From NCBI GenBank assembly GCA_910575475.1, contig CAJTGD010000009.1, positions 106,837 through 170,836 of the forward strand: DNA of 64,000 nucleotides, in the 5' to 3' direction. This document shows, piece by piece, positions 17,894 to 27,263 of the stretch. A program made the position numbers and the translations under genes. This DNA comes from Lachnospiraceae bacterium. Lineage in GTDB: Bacteria > Bacillota > Clostridia > Lachnospirales > Lachnospiraceae. A model generated the notes under the pieces. It was not told the DNA's origin, ran no database searches, and saw nothing but the letters and a program-made list of their open reading frames with translations. Numbering within the stretch: the first letter of the stretch is position 1; the number at the start of each line of letters is the position of its first letter.

Positions 17894-18984
17894 CTCTATT
17901 TCTCCTTTTTCTTTTTATTATTAACATTTTCTTTACAATTGGTTTTTCGAAAAAATTCGTAAGCAAAAACGAAAGGCAAAAAGAAATGGCAACAACCAAT
18001 ACGTATTTTATTATCCATATCCCCCATATATTTTCAATATGAAGATCCCATGAATTTGTCTTTCTAATTATCAGAAAATGGAACAAATATATTCCATAAC
18101 TGTACTTTCCCAAATTATTAAATAGAATATTATCAAATAAAATATACGAAGAATCTTTCAGCGCGATTACTATTCCGCCAAAAGCAAGTCCCCACAACGT
18201 AACCCCAAGTCCCTGAAGATTTCCTCCAAACGTCAGTACATATATAAGATATATTGAAAAAGCAATGATAATACAGGACATTTTTTTGCTTATTACAACC
18301 TTCCTATCTTTATACACAAAATAACATACAATTCCCATCATAAGAACCGGTAATTGCGCAATAATACTATAATTTTCAACATATACATTCCAAAGATAAA
18401 TATCCTCTTCTCCCAATAATGGTACCCGAATTAAAATTTGTTGAAAAACACCACATATAACTACACTGGCCATATAGAAAATCATTGCACTTTCCAACGA
18501 TTTTATCTTTTTAAACATCAATGGAACAGCCAGATAAAAAATGAACAATACACCCAGATACCATTCAACACCAATAATACTGTTCATATAAAAAGGATTA
18601 AATCCATGCAGGAAAAGAAAATGAAATACTATATTCATCACCGAAATGCGATCATGGCTGCCAAGCCAATTTCCCCCCCCCACCATCTATACTCAAATAC
18701 ACTGCCAATACCAAGTAATAAAGAGGAATTAATCTTATAACTTTTTCAACTATCCACACTGCTGCATCCTTCGCTGAAAAAATCATATCTTTATATCTAC
18801 GATCAAATGAAGCAAATGCTAAAAAGGCGGAAATAACAAAAAAAAGCTGAACGCCTCTTGCACCTGTCTGAACAATTCTTCCAAACAAACTATTCTCAAT
18901 CCCTCTATCCGTACAATGCACCATAATAATACAAAGCATCGCAATTCCTTTTAATCCATCTATTCCATTGATCTTCTGTACCAC
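17883..18984 (-). CDS. Acyltransferase 3 (OafA-type), phase-variable, OFF (frameshift in G9 tract)
   Basis: Integral membrane O-acyltransferase acting on exported or lipid-linked polysaccharide, usually adding acetyl groups. The first frame begins at GTG 18984 (GGAGGAG seven bases upstream) with MVQKINGIDGLKGIAMLCII, the usual AT3 start, and has GVQLFFVISAFLAF. It ends 110 residues in, at 18652, after the G9 tract at 18673-18681. The other frame continues GGGNWLGSHDRISVMNI through VEWYLGVLFIFYLAVP and further membrane segments to 17883. One G fewer joins the two into 366 residues, normal for AT3. No catalytic residue is otherwise lost, so this looks like a reversible switch rather than decay. 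Confidence 0.83.
18673..18681 (-). repeat. G9 homopolymer tract in acyltransferase gene
   Basis: Nine C on the plus strand; coding strand reads GGT then nine G then AAA. Frame is restored at 8 or 11 G. Confidence 0.88.
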
Positions 18985-19037
18985 TAAACAACTCCTCCAT
19001 TTTACCAAGCTACATTCACGGCTCCATTATTATTACT

Positions 19038-19646
19038 CTAATATATTTTTTTCAATCTCTGCAACTCTTTTACTAATTCTGTTGCTTCTTTCAGTTCTTT
19101 TTCAAACCATCTGCTCATAGATATTTCCATTCTCATTTTTTCATCAAATCTATACCCGAGAATCTTAGCCGGAACTCCTCCAACAATTGCAAAATCCGGT
19201 ACATCTTTATTCACTATTGCCCCAGCAGCCAACACAGTACTATTTCCGACAGTAACTCCGCGCAATACAACTACATTCGCCCCTATCCACACATCGTTTT
19301 TTATTTCGATTGGCTTCTCAATCAAATTGGCTCTATAACCAGCCTTTTCCATGACAGATACTTTTGTACTAATCAAATCCATCGGATGTTCCCCCGGGCC
19401 TATTGTAACATTTGGAGCTATCGAACAGTAATTTCCTATCTTCGCTGCTGTCACATGTACATTGGCACCAAAATAATTGTAATTGCCTACATTTGAATTT
19501 TCATCAATTAACACTCTTGAGCAAAACTTATTATCCTTTCCCACTTTCCCATATATGCCTTTTCTAAAAGTCAAAGTTCTATAGATTCGATGAAATAATT
19601 TTCTTATCCTCTGCACATTTTTACTCCTTATTTCCATAACATCCAC
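19038..19646 (-). CDS. Hexapeptide-repeat (left-handed beta-helix) O-acetyltransferase
   Basis: Acetyl-CoA-dependent transferase of the CatB/xenobiotic type, typical of capsule O-acetylation. The 202 residues contain imperfect hexapeptide repeats: VGNYNYFGANVHVTAAKIGN, CSIAPNVTIGPGEHPMDL with the catalytic His, then DVWIGANVVVLRGVTVGN and IVGGVPAKILGYRF, the classic C-terminal signature. The start is GTG 19646 or ATG 19637; neither has a strong ribosome site. The gene begins two bases after the DPPR synthase stop, so its translation may depend on whether that gene is in frame. It has no G tract itself. Confidence 0.88.
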   Translation of the reverse strand: MDVMEIRSKNVQRIRKLFHRIYRTLTFRKGIYGKVGKDNKFCSRVLIDENSNVGNYNYFGANVHVTAAKIGNYCSIAPNVTIGPGEHPMDLISTKVSVMEKAGYRANLIEKPIEIKNDVWIGANVVVLRGVTVGNSTVLAAGAIVNKDVPDFAIVGGVPAKILGYRFDEKMRMEISMSRWFEKELKEATELVKELQRLKKIY

Positions 19647-19648
19647 TT

Positions 19649-20513
19649 CTAAAGATAAAGAATACCTGTTATTAAAACCGTATAAACACCCAGTAATAAC
19701 ATCATGCTTTTACTAGAGTACATTGTATTTACTGGATCACCATCTGTATTAATAAATAAAAGATTATATTTCATACAAATAATAATAACTAAAGGCACCG
19801 TATACGTCAAAGCCACTAATCTTTCAATTGCCCATAAAGAATAAAAAACGATTCCTAACCCAAGGCACAAATACATCTGTCCCTCTAAATAAGACAGTGT
19901 ATATTTTGTTAAGACCTGCCTTGTTGCTTCTATATGCTCATCCTTCCTATATTCCCCCCCCCTGTTTTTTCAATTCACCATACCTTTTTCCCAACCCTAA
20001 ATAAAAAGAAATACACATAACTGTAAGAAATAGCCACGATGACACTTGTATATTCGAAACATATCCGCCAAACAGAACCCTAAGTAAATAACCAGCTCCT
20101 AAAAGCGCCACGTCGAATACCGGAATATTTTTTCCGCCAAAACTATATAGCAAATTAATAAAAATATAGAGGAAACAGCATCCTATTGCTGTAATATCCA
20201 TTTTTACTATAGCTACCAACACAGACATTGAAAAAAACAATATAATTACAGCTGCTATTGCTTTTTTTACTGAAATCTGTCCTGATGCAATGGGTCTCAT
20301 TTTTTTTATTGGATGAAGTTTATCCCTTTCTTTATCTTGTATATCATTAATAATATATATTATTGAGGTTGCAAAAGAAAACGTTATAAAAGCATATAAA
20401 TTCTTTTTCAACAACACACTGTTTCCCATCTCTCCAGCGAAAAAACAAGGAAAAAATATTAATACATTTTTCACATAATGTTGTACTCGCATCATCTTCA
20501 AGTATTTTATCAT
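19649..20513 (-). CDS. UbiA-family polyprenyl-phosphate phosphoribosyltransferase (DPPR synthase-like), phase-variable, OFF
   Basis: Membrane prenyl-phosphate transferase that moves 5-phosphoribose from PRPP to a polyprenyl phosphate, the first step to lipid-linked pentofuranose donors. The N-terminal frame has MRVQHYVKNVLIFFP and the metal motif NDIQDKERDKLHPIKK followed by RPIASG, characteristic of this subgroup rather than of quinone or haem prenyltransferases. It stops after 188 residues, just past a G9 tract (19954-19962). The other frame continues EYRKDEHIEATRQVLTKY and SLWAIERLVALTYTVPL to 19649. One G fewer would give 287 residues, the usual length. DprE1/DprE2 epimerases are not seen in the window. 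Confidence 0.82.
19954..19962 (-). repeat. G9 homopolymer tract in DPPR synthase-like gene
   Basis: Nine C on the plus strand; the first G is the last base of a CAG codon. Frame is restored at 8 or 11 G; at 9 a TAG stop follows within three codons. Confidence 0.88.
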
Positions 20514-22271
20514 TTACATCCTCTTTCTTGAACGTTTTACATAAATCCCCATATCTGCATCATGTTCAGTATAAGTATAATATGTTCTTGAAAAATAACA
20601 CACTTCCTCAAAATAATATTTTGTTTCTGCCAGCAGTTCATTATTAAGCCTGTCTATTTCCTTTACATAACCAATATAATACAACTCATCATAATCATTT
20701 ACCAATTCTGCGTACATGCTATCCACATAATCAATATCCATCCCGTGTTCCGTATATCGATTGTATGTCCCAAATACCGGCTTTGTATCATTATACAACG
20801 CACAGCCCAACGGATAACCACCAATCGTAAACGAATCACCTGCAATTTCACCAATTTTCACACACATATTCTTATCATCATATGTATTATTTAAATATAC
20901 AAATTTTGCTGATAACCAACATGTATTAGCTAAAAAAAGTACAGGCAACGCTCCAACAGCATATTTTTTTCCTTTTTTTCCGAAAACAAAACACCCCCAG
21001 CATAAAACAGCTGCTGTGGCTGTTCCAAAAATATTATTCCAAAGGATCGTTTGATCAAACATATGAGCCACATTGCGATAACCCAGCATAACAAAGCCCG
21101 CCGCAAGAATACCTGTCGCAAAAATTGCCATACGACATATAAATCCTGTCTCCTCCCATTTTTTTTCAGAAATAAATGTTCCTAAAATAGAAAGTGAAAA
21201 AATCAAAACTGCACCATAGCTAATTGAAGATTTACTCTCATTGGCATTGACTAAAATAGTTGTCTGCAACCAATGCGAACCAATAACAAGCAGCACAAAT
21301 AACATACTGCTTTTCTTTCTGTAATACAAAAGCCATATCACAATTGAACCTGCAAACAGAATTAATAATATAGGATTATATCGGAACATATTACTCGTCC
21401 AAAATGATACAGAATTAAGAAACCAATTCCGTATATGATCCAACAATCCCACATTCGCTTTTATTGTATCACCAAAACCTAAAAATGTTTTTAATACCAC
21501 ATTCCAAATATGTTCTCTCAAAATAATAAATGACAAAAATTCTGAAACTACTATCGCAGTAAGATTTCCAAGTAAATAAGATAATACCACTTTCTTTGCA
21601 TTATTTTTAGAAATTATAGCCTTTATAAAAAGAAGAAAACTCCAAATTCCTACTGCAAAAACAAAGAAAGCCACCCCCATATATACAACACAAAAAGAGA
21701 ATAGAGAACAAAATGCCAGCAAAAAAATTTGTATAATGGTCTTATCTATATATTTTACTCCCACCCATACCATTACTATTTCAGCAAATATGCATGGCAC
21801 AATCGTAACTGCACTTCTTGTCAAAATAAGCATATTAAAATCCAATGCATAGATAGTCATACTTAAAAGAGTCAGCAGTTCTTGATTTTTTAATGTATTA
21901 CAAACAATTTGTACTATCTGGCCTATAAAAAGCATTCCTAAAAATCCAATTATTACATTAAGAAATCTTAATGCATAATAATTTTTTCCTAATATATTAA
22001 AAATGATACCTGTAATAAAATTAGGAATCAAATAACATTTTGCATTTGGAATTGTCACATCACCTGTTCCATATAGTATTGTTTTCCCAATACCATCATT
22101 ACAAATATTTACAGCAATTTCATTATAATACATTTCATCAATCGGCTGTATTTGACTTAATAAATACGGACGACTGTCCGCATCGAGAAATAAAAAGCGA
22201 AAAAAATAGAGTGTACATATTATTATAAACCAATAACCCTTTATTTTTTTTAATTTACTTTGCTCGTACAT
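20514..22271 (-). CDS. GT-C-type membrane glycosyltransferase (GT39-like)
   Basis: A 585-residue protein with about a dozen hydrophobic segments and a soluble C-terminal domain. The first outside loop contains QPIDEMYYNEIAVN, an acidic DE motif like the catalytic aspartate of GT-C enzymes that use polyprenyl-phosphate sugars (PMT, ArnT, arabinosyltransferases). It lies directly upstream of the DPPR synthase-like gene and next to a GtrA protein, so transfer of a lipid-linked pentofuranose to the polysaccharide is the best guess. If so, its donor would be lost whenever the neighbouring G tract is out of frame. Family assignment is by topology and motif only. Confidence 0.65.
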   Translation of the reverse strand: MYEQSKLKKIKGYWFIIICTLYFFRFLFLDADSRPYLLSQIQPIDEMYYNEIAVNICNDGIGKTILYGTGDVTIPNAKCYLIPNFITGIIFNILGKNYYALRFLNVIIGFLGMLFIGQIVQIVCNTLKNQELLTLLSMTIYALDFNMLILTRSAVTIVPCIFAEIVMVWVGVKYIDKTIIQIFLLAFCSLFSFCVVYMGVAFFVFAVGIWSFLLFIKAIISKNNAKKVVLSYLLGNLTAIVVSEFLSFIILREHIWNVVLKTFLGFGDTIKANVGLLDHIRNWFLNSVSFWTSNMFRYNPILLILFAGSIVIWLLYYRKKSSMLFVLLVIGSHWLQTTILVNANESKSSISYGAVLIFSLSILGTFISEKKWEETGFICRMAIFATGILAAGFVMLGYRNVAHMFDQTILWNNIFGTATAAVLCWGCFVFGKKGKKYAVGALPVLFLANTCWLSAKFVYLNNTYDDKNMCVKIGEIAGDSFTIGGYPLGCALYNDTKPVFGTYNRYTEHGMDIDYVDSMYAELVNDYDELYYIGYVKEIDRLNNELLAETKYYFEEVCYFSRTYYTYTEHDADMGIYVKRSRKRM

Positions 22272-22287
22272 TTATCTCCTATCTTCT

Positions 22288-22665
22288 CTAATTGAAAATC
22301 CAAAACTTGCTAATAAAGTAATTTGCTACTAAAAGAACGATAAATATAGGTAGTTTTGCCCATTCCGCACTCATTTTTACGGTTTCCACCAGATAAATCA
22401 ACATCAGATTTTCTACGGTTAGCAGTACAATGCGATTCACTATATACTTTGATAATTTCTGCATCCGGGCTTTATTTTGATCTTCAAATACAAATTTTGC
22501 ATTAAGCCAGAATGATATAATTACTGCTATTCCATACGTAACTATATTACTTATAACATAATGAATTCCTACTTTAATGAAAATCACAAATAAAATATAG
22601 TTTAAAATTGTAGACAGTACTCCAAAAAAGAAATACTTTATAATTTCACATAACGACTTTTTCAT
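22288..22665 (-). CDS. GtrA-family membrane protein
   Basis: A 125-residue protein with four membrane helices. It matches GtrA: YFFFGVLSTILNYILFV at the start, then SFWLNAKFVFED and a closing YFISKFWIFN. GtrA proteins are thought to flip or handle polyprenyl-phosphate sugars for side-chain glycosylation. Here it is grouped with a GT2 enzyme (22672-23670) and a GT-C enzyme (20514-22271), the three-part set seen in O-antigen decoration cassettes. A second GtrA lies at 42721-43140. Confidence 0.85.
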   Translation of the reverse strand: MKKSLCEIIKYFFFGVLSTILNYILFVIFIKVGIHYVISNIVTYGIAVIISFWLNAKFVFEDQNKARMQKLSKYIVNRIVLLTVENLMLIYLVETVKMSAEWAKLPIFIVLLVANYFISKFWIFN

Positions 22666-22671
22666 ATCACT

Positions 22672-23670
22672 CTACAAGCTTGGCCAAAACATGTCCATAG
22701 GCAACACACTATATATAGAAAATGCTGCTTTATCTAAATGACATGCTTTTAATGCCAAAGAAAGCCATAAAACTATTCTGACCATTTTTCTCTCTTCTAT
22801 TAAATGCTTAATATAATTATCAAGACCACTCCACCACTGCGGTATTTTTTTGTCCATATAATCTATTACTTTGCAATATTCTGTTTTCATACGTTTTATA
22901 CCGACGTTTCTTCCACTGTGAAGAATATACCATATGGCATATTTATAAATATGATATGCAGCTTCTATTTGAGCTACATTATATTTATTCAACATCTCAT
23001 TAATATACTCCGTTGATATTTCTATATTTTTCTCAGGAAAACCTCTAATCTCAGTATGAGATGTAGAGTATGGTCTATTTACCCAAAAATAATCCGCACT
23101 ATCAATTAACCGGATTGTTGGACGAGCCATTATAATCTCCATGGTGAATAAAATATCTTCTCCAAACGGAATGTTACGGAACATAATTTGATTTTCTTCT
23201 AAAAAATCTTTTCGATACATTTTTGCCCAAGGAGCAACACTTTGACACAATGCTTCCTGCGGAGTCCCAAATTTTCTTACATAATTAATTTTTCCATTTT
23301 GACTCACACGCTGAAACCCAGTCAAAATAACATCCGGTTTCAAAGCTTTTTCAACTTCTTCTACCATAGATCTAATATAATCAACACCTACATAATCATC
23401 GCAATCTACAATAGCCAAATATTCTCCTTGCGCAAGCTCCATCCCTTTTGCACGTGCCCCACCGGCACCCAGTTTATCTTTTGTCTTATATATAACAATC
23501 CGATTTTCACATTTTGCGTATTCCTGTACAATCTCCAACGTTTTATCCATCGTTCCATTTACCACCATAATAATCTCAATATCATAATATGATTGTATAA
23601 GTAACGAATCTAATAATTTCCTTATTGAATCCTGTGCATTATATACGCCACAAATTATAGAAATTAGCAT
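22672..23670 (-). CDS. Family 2 glycosyltransferase
   Basis: Inverting GT-A enzyme of 332 residues. The start MLISIICGVYNAQDSIRKLL, the metal-binding AIVDCDDYVG and the acceptor-side FGEDILFTMEII are typical. A C-terminal region of about 100 residues has no clear domain and no strong membrane segment. The gene is followed after six bases by gtrA. It either builds the capsule repeat unit or loads a sugar on polyprenyl phosphate for the GtrA/GT-C set; the sequence does not decide between them. Confidence 0.85.
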   Translation of the reverse strand: MLISIICGVYNAQDSIRKLLDSLLIQSYYDIEIIMVVNGTMDKTLEIVQEYAKCENRIVIYKTKDKLGAGGARAKGMELAQGEYLAIVDCDDYVGVDYIRSMVEEVEKALKPDVILTGFQRVSQNGKINYVRKFGTPQEALCQSVAPWAKMYRKDFLEENQIMFRNIPFGEDILFTMEIIMARPTIRLIDSADYFWVNRPYSTSHTEIRGFPEKNIEISTEYINEMLNKYNVAQIEAAYHIYKYAIWYILHSGRNVGIKRMKTEYCKVIDYMDKKIPQWWSGLDNYIKHLIEERKMVRIVLWLSLALKACHLDKAAFSIYSVLPMDMFWPSL

Positions 23671-23689
23671 TTTCTTTTTATATATTTCC

Positions 23690-25012
23690 TTATTTTTTAC
23701 AAATGGCTCCCACTACATTTATTCCATAACTACTACACTTCTGAAACAAATTGTCTAAATCATTATAAGTCGTCTTATCTAATTGGTAAACCATAATTAA
23801 ATTTTTACATTCTATTGCTTTTTTTACAGCTTCTATATTTTCACATATGTTACCACCTATTATCATTTTAATGCCGTTATCATTCAAGGAATCAGTTATA
23901 GCTTCCAGTTTGATACTATCATCACTATTTAACTGGCTGACAAATACTCGCTTAATTGCCAGACAGTCACAATGCAATAATAACTCTTCCTCCAAAATTT
24001 TCGCTTCCTCAACACTCATCTCCTCACATATTTCCCCAAAGAGAGGGATATCAAAAAGGGTCACTACCTCTTTAGGCAGTTTAACCTTATCACAATATAC
24101 AAAATAAATAGCAATAACCATACACGCCAATACTAAACTCGCAAAGAACGCAATTATTATAAACATCCATGAAAATCCGCTATGTGGCACTGTCGCCTGC
24201 TCAATTATGTCACCCTTTTCAATTTCTAAAACATTTTTTTCTTCGCTACTTAATAGGTTTTCCAAATTCAATATCTGCTGTCGCTTTGATTCGTAATCTT
24301 TGGTTATCTGATCCTGTTGTTCTCTTAGATCATAGTCAACCCCAATATATGAATCCTCTGATACAAGTTTCAAACTATGGTCATCTATTCCCATTGCCAC
24401 TTCCTGACAATAATTTACTATCTCACGCTTTACCACTTCTGTTATTTCTTTACTCTCCTCCAAATCAGAAGCATTTATTTTTATACTTAAAATATATTGA
24501 TCAGGAACAAGAAAATTTTTAGGTATAATTTGCTCAACAAGTGTTACTAAATCCGATGGATATTTTATTTTTCCACCCAACTCATCCTCAAGAGTCGTCT
24601 TCAATCGACCATTTTTTATAAAATTAGCATAAAGGTCATATAACTTTAGACCAGATGAAGATGCCTTAGGCAAAATCAAATACTGAATCACAGTAATATT
24701 ACAATCATATGCATTGAGTTCCATGCATGCTGCTTCTTTTTTATAAGTACCAATATTTTCTAATTCCTCATATAATTTTAAAATGTTACCTACTCTTTCC
24801 CTTTGTTCCTCTTTTAAATTCTCCATCTCTAACGGTTTTGAAATAACAGGCTCTTTTTGATAATTTCTAAATATAAACGCCATACAAATCAAGAAAAAAG
24901 CTAAAAATATCATTACTAATAATTTCCACTTTTTAATATAATATCTTATCAAATCAATAATTCTAACTCGATTATTATCAATCCTTTTCATATATTCATC
25001 GCGTACATACAT
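23690..25012 (-). CDS. Wzz-type chain-length protein with degenerate tyrosine-kinase-like domain
   Basis: A 440-residue membrane protein. It has two transmembrane segments (about residues 33-50 and 278-303) flanking a coiled-coil-rich outer region, as in Wzz/YveK polysaccharide co-polymerases. The cytoplasmic end (about 330-440) follows the outline of a BY-kinase domain (IKRVFVSQLNSDD, KMIIGGN, KNLIMVYQLDKTTYNDLD, INVVGAICKK) but the Walker A GKST and Walker A-prime motifs are missing, so it should not phosphorylate. No separate kinase or phosphatase gene is seen in the window. The ATG at 25012 has AAGGAG eight bases upstream. Confidence 0.78.
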   Translation of the reverse strand: MYVRDEYMKRIDNNRVRIIDLIRYYIKKWKLLVMIFLAFFLICMAFIFRNYQKEPVISKPLEMENLKEEQRERVGNILKLYEELENIGTYKKEAACMELNAYDCNITVIQYLILPKASSSGLKLYDLYANFIKNGRLKTTLEDELGGKIKYPSDLVTLVEQIIPKNFLVPDQYILSIKINASDLEESKEITEVVKREIVNYCQEVAMGIDDHSLKLVSEDSYIGVDYDLREQQDQITKDYESKRQQILNLENLLSSEEKNVLEIEKGDIIEQATVPHSGFSWMFIIIAFFASLVLACMVIAIYFVYCDKVKLPKEVVTLFDIPLFGEICEEMSVEEAKILEEELLLHCDCLAIKRVFVSQLNSDDSIKLEAITDSLNDNGIKMIIGGNICENIEAVKKAIECKNLIMVYQLDKTTYNDLDNLFQKCSSYGINVVGAICKK

Positions 25013-25058
25013 TTCTTCTTCTCCTTTTTTCGTTTACTTTCGTCAAACCACTATTTCA

Positions 25059-26198
25059 TTAAAAATTATTAAATTTATAATTTTGCGAATAAATAAAAGT
25101 CACTGCTATAAACATAAATGCATATCCTGTCACAATACAACTTGCCCCATCAATAAAAAACAAAGCTACCCCCTCCAATGTCGCATACGCAATACATAAT
25201 ACATAGTAAAATTTGTGTTGAACATTACAAAAAGTTTTTATTATCATACCCAAAAATAATAAACAGCCAAGAATGCCTGTATTCATTAACACATCTAAAA
25301 ACAAATTATGTGGATTTGAATACGACCATGGATTAATCAATCTGTAATTGGTGGGTCCAATACCGAAAAAAAGATAAATTGGATTTTCCCGCATATACTG
25401 GATAGAAAATTCAAAAATTAATCCTCTTTCACCCATTATACTTCCAGAAATCTGATAAAGATTTTTCCACCCTATAAAACGATTTATAAGATAAGACAAA
25501 AAATCCGTCTTATATGAACATACTATTATAATCAGTAAAACCATCATAATTCCAATCATAATATTTTTTTTTGATAAAATTTTACTTTCTTTATAATGGA
25601 TTATATCTGTTAGAATCCAAATAAACGTTATAATAATTGCCCCTTTACTAACAAACATGACAGCGTTGACCACACAGACCCCCAAGATTAAAAAGTATCT
25701 ATTCCATTTCTTATCCATATATTGCTTTAGCAAAAAAAGCATTGCCAAATAAATAAAATGTGCGGAATTTCCCCCATAAATCGACATTCCGCCTCGCACT
25801 CTTGAAAAATCTCTATACTGTATGAATCTGTAAAAATAAATACATGTATTGATACAAAAATATAAAAGTACCATTTTATATAACATATCTATATATATTT
25901 TTTTCTCTGAACATACACCAAAAGCCAGCATTGAAAAAGTCAGCATTACCAAAATATAATACATTTGTTCCTTATTAAATCCATTTAGAGCTATATTAAA
26001 CAAAACTGATAGTACATTTACAACAACAAATGCAATTAGTAGTAAATAGTATTCCGTTTCTCGGCTCCAAAACATCAACCAAAGAAATAAGTAAACACCT
26101 ATGCTTAAATAAGGAATTTTATAAGGCGCAAAAAAATCTATTAAAGGAAAAACTGACAAACCAATAAAAAATGTTTTTTTTATCTTAAAATCATTCAT
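25059..26198 (-). CDS. wzy: O-antigen/capsule polymerase (Wzy-like)
   Basis: A 379-residue protein made almost entirely of membrane helices, with the Wzy/O-antigen ligase signature near the C terminus: IGPTNYRLINPWSYSNPHNL followed by NTGILGCLLFLGM. These proteins join repeat units on the outer face of the membrane. It lies between the chain-length protein gene and the nonulosonate genes and is the only polymerase candidate in the window, matching the single flippase at 14878-16110. Confidence 0.82.
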   Translation of the reverse strand: MNDFKIKKTFFIGLSVFPLIDFFAPYKIPYLSIGVYLFLWLMFWSRETEYYLLLIAFVVVNVLSVLFNIALNGFNKEQMYYILVMLTFSMLAFGVCSEKKIYIDMLYKMVLLYFCINTCIYFYRFIQYRDFSRVRGGMSIYGGNSAHFIYLAMLFLLKQYMDKKWNRYFLILGVCVVNAVMFVSKGAIIITFIWILTDIIHYKESKILSKKNIMIGIMMVLLIIIVCSYKTDFLSYLINRFIGWKNLYQISGSIMGERGLIFEFSIQYMRENPIYLFFGIGPTNYRLINPWSYSNPHNLFLDVLMNTGILGCLLFLGMIIKTFCNVQHKFYYVLCIAYATLEGVALFFIDGASCIVTGYAFMFIAVTFIYSQNYKFNNF

Positions 26199-26243
26199 AA
26201 TCTATACCTTAAGATGTTCTGTCAATAAAAATCTTTATTATAT

Positions 26244-27263
26244 TCATAAACAAAAATCATCTGTAACAATCTCTGTGTTTTTATAAACATTTGTTTTTAA
26301 AGCCCTGCCTATAAATAACTCTTCCTCCGAGAATTTATGCTGATATAAAGGACTCTCCACACGAATAAACTTAATATCTTTTTCCTTTAAAATATATCCT
26401 TTTTTTAAATCATCAGCATATACAGGTACTTTTCTAAAATTTAAATATCTTTTTTCACCCTCATTAAGACGCATATCAACATCATTAATTGCTTTAGCCT
26501 CCTGCTTCAAAGTATTTACAATTTTTGCAATTCTTTTTGCATCAACCGCCGTAACGGCATCTGTTCTATTCTCTCCTTCTTTTAAAACAAAATGAATTTC
26601 CTGAATATTCGCTCCTAATGCATACGCCGTATAAATCAAAAGTTCTTTTTCATTCTCATCCCACCCTGTATGATCTGCATAGCCCACAGGTACTTTAAAC
26701 ATTTCCTGCAACATTGGAATTTTTGACAATCTAATTTCTTTAATTTTAGTCGGATAATTTTGAAATCCATACATAAATACAACATCGATTAACTGCTTTT
26801 TTCTAATATACTCACTTATATCAAACAGTTCTTGAATTTCAAATCCGCTAATTCCAACAAATAATGTTTTAAAGTACTTATTTGCAAAACCTATTACTTC
26901 ACTAAACAGCACCTTATCATTTACGCAAGCTGCATGTATTTCCACACCATCAATTAACTCTGGATACTTTTCAAGAAAATGAATAGTTCTCCTATCATCG
27001 GCCAAAACAATAACATCATGCTTTCCTTTTGCCGCCTTTAAAATAGAAATCCAGTCTTCCTCTTCCAATATCCAATTTTGCAAAAAAGAATAAACGCTAT
27101 GATTCGCTTCCATATATTCATCTATATCAAACAATATATGATATTTAATTGCATCTACATTCTCTGGTAATTGTAGTGTCTGCTCCATCAAATATGATTG
27201 ATCTCCCTCAAAGCTGTATGCCGTTTCAGCAATAATATACGGAACATTTTTACTAATTTTCAC
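26244..27263 (-). CDS. Divergent NeuB-family protein with SAF domain
   Basis: A 339-residue relative of sialic/legionaminic acid synthases. The barrel part keeps several family marks in changed form: PYIIAETAYSFEGD, AIKYH (canonical IKFQ), MYGFQNYPT, VGYADHT and EIHFVLKEG. The C-terminal SAF (antifreeze-like) domain is present (ADDLKKGYILKEKDI). It differs strongly from the standard NeuB/LegI at 29266-30264, so it may condense a different sugar or have lost activity. GTG 27263 is chosen because GGAGG lies eight bases upstream and it overlaps the previous stop by 11 bases; the ATG at 27278 has no ribosome site. Confidence 0.75.
   Translation of the reverse strand: MKISKNVPYIIAETAYSFEGDQSYLMEQTLQLPENVDAIKYHILFDIDEYMEANHSVYSFLQNWILEEEDWISILKAAKGKHDVIVLADDRRTIHFLEKYPELIDGVEIHAACVNDKVLFSEVIGFANKYFKTLFVGISGFEIQELFDISEYIRKKQLIDVVFMYGFQNYPTKIKEIRLSKIPMLQEMFKVPVGYADHTGWDENEKELLIYTAYALGANIQEIHFVLKEGENRTDAVTAVDAKRIAKIVNTLKQEAKAINDVDMRLNEGEKRYLNFRKVPVYADDLKKGYILKEKDIKFIRVESPLYQHKFSEEELFIGRALKTNVYKNTEIVTDDFCL

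Noticed and set aside
18652..18686. Two independent acyltransferase genes overlapping at 18652-18686
   Set aside because: Each half is incomplete for the AT3 family and they meet exactly at the G9 tract.
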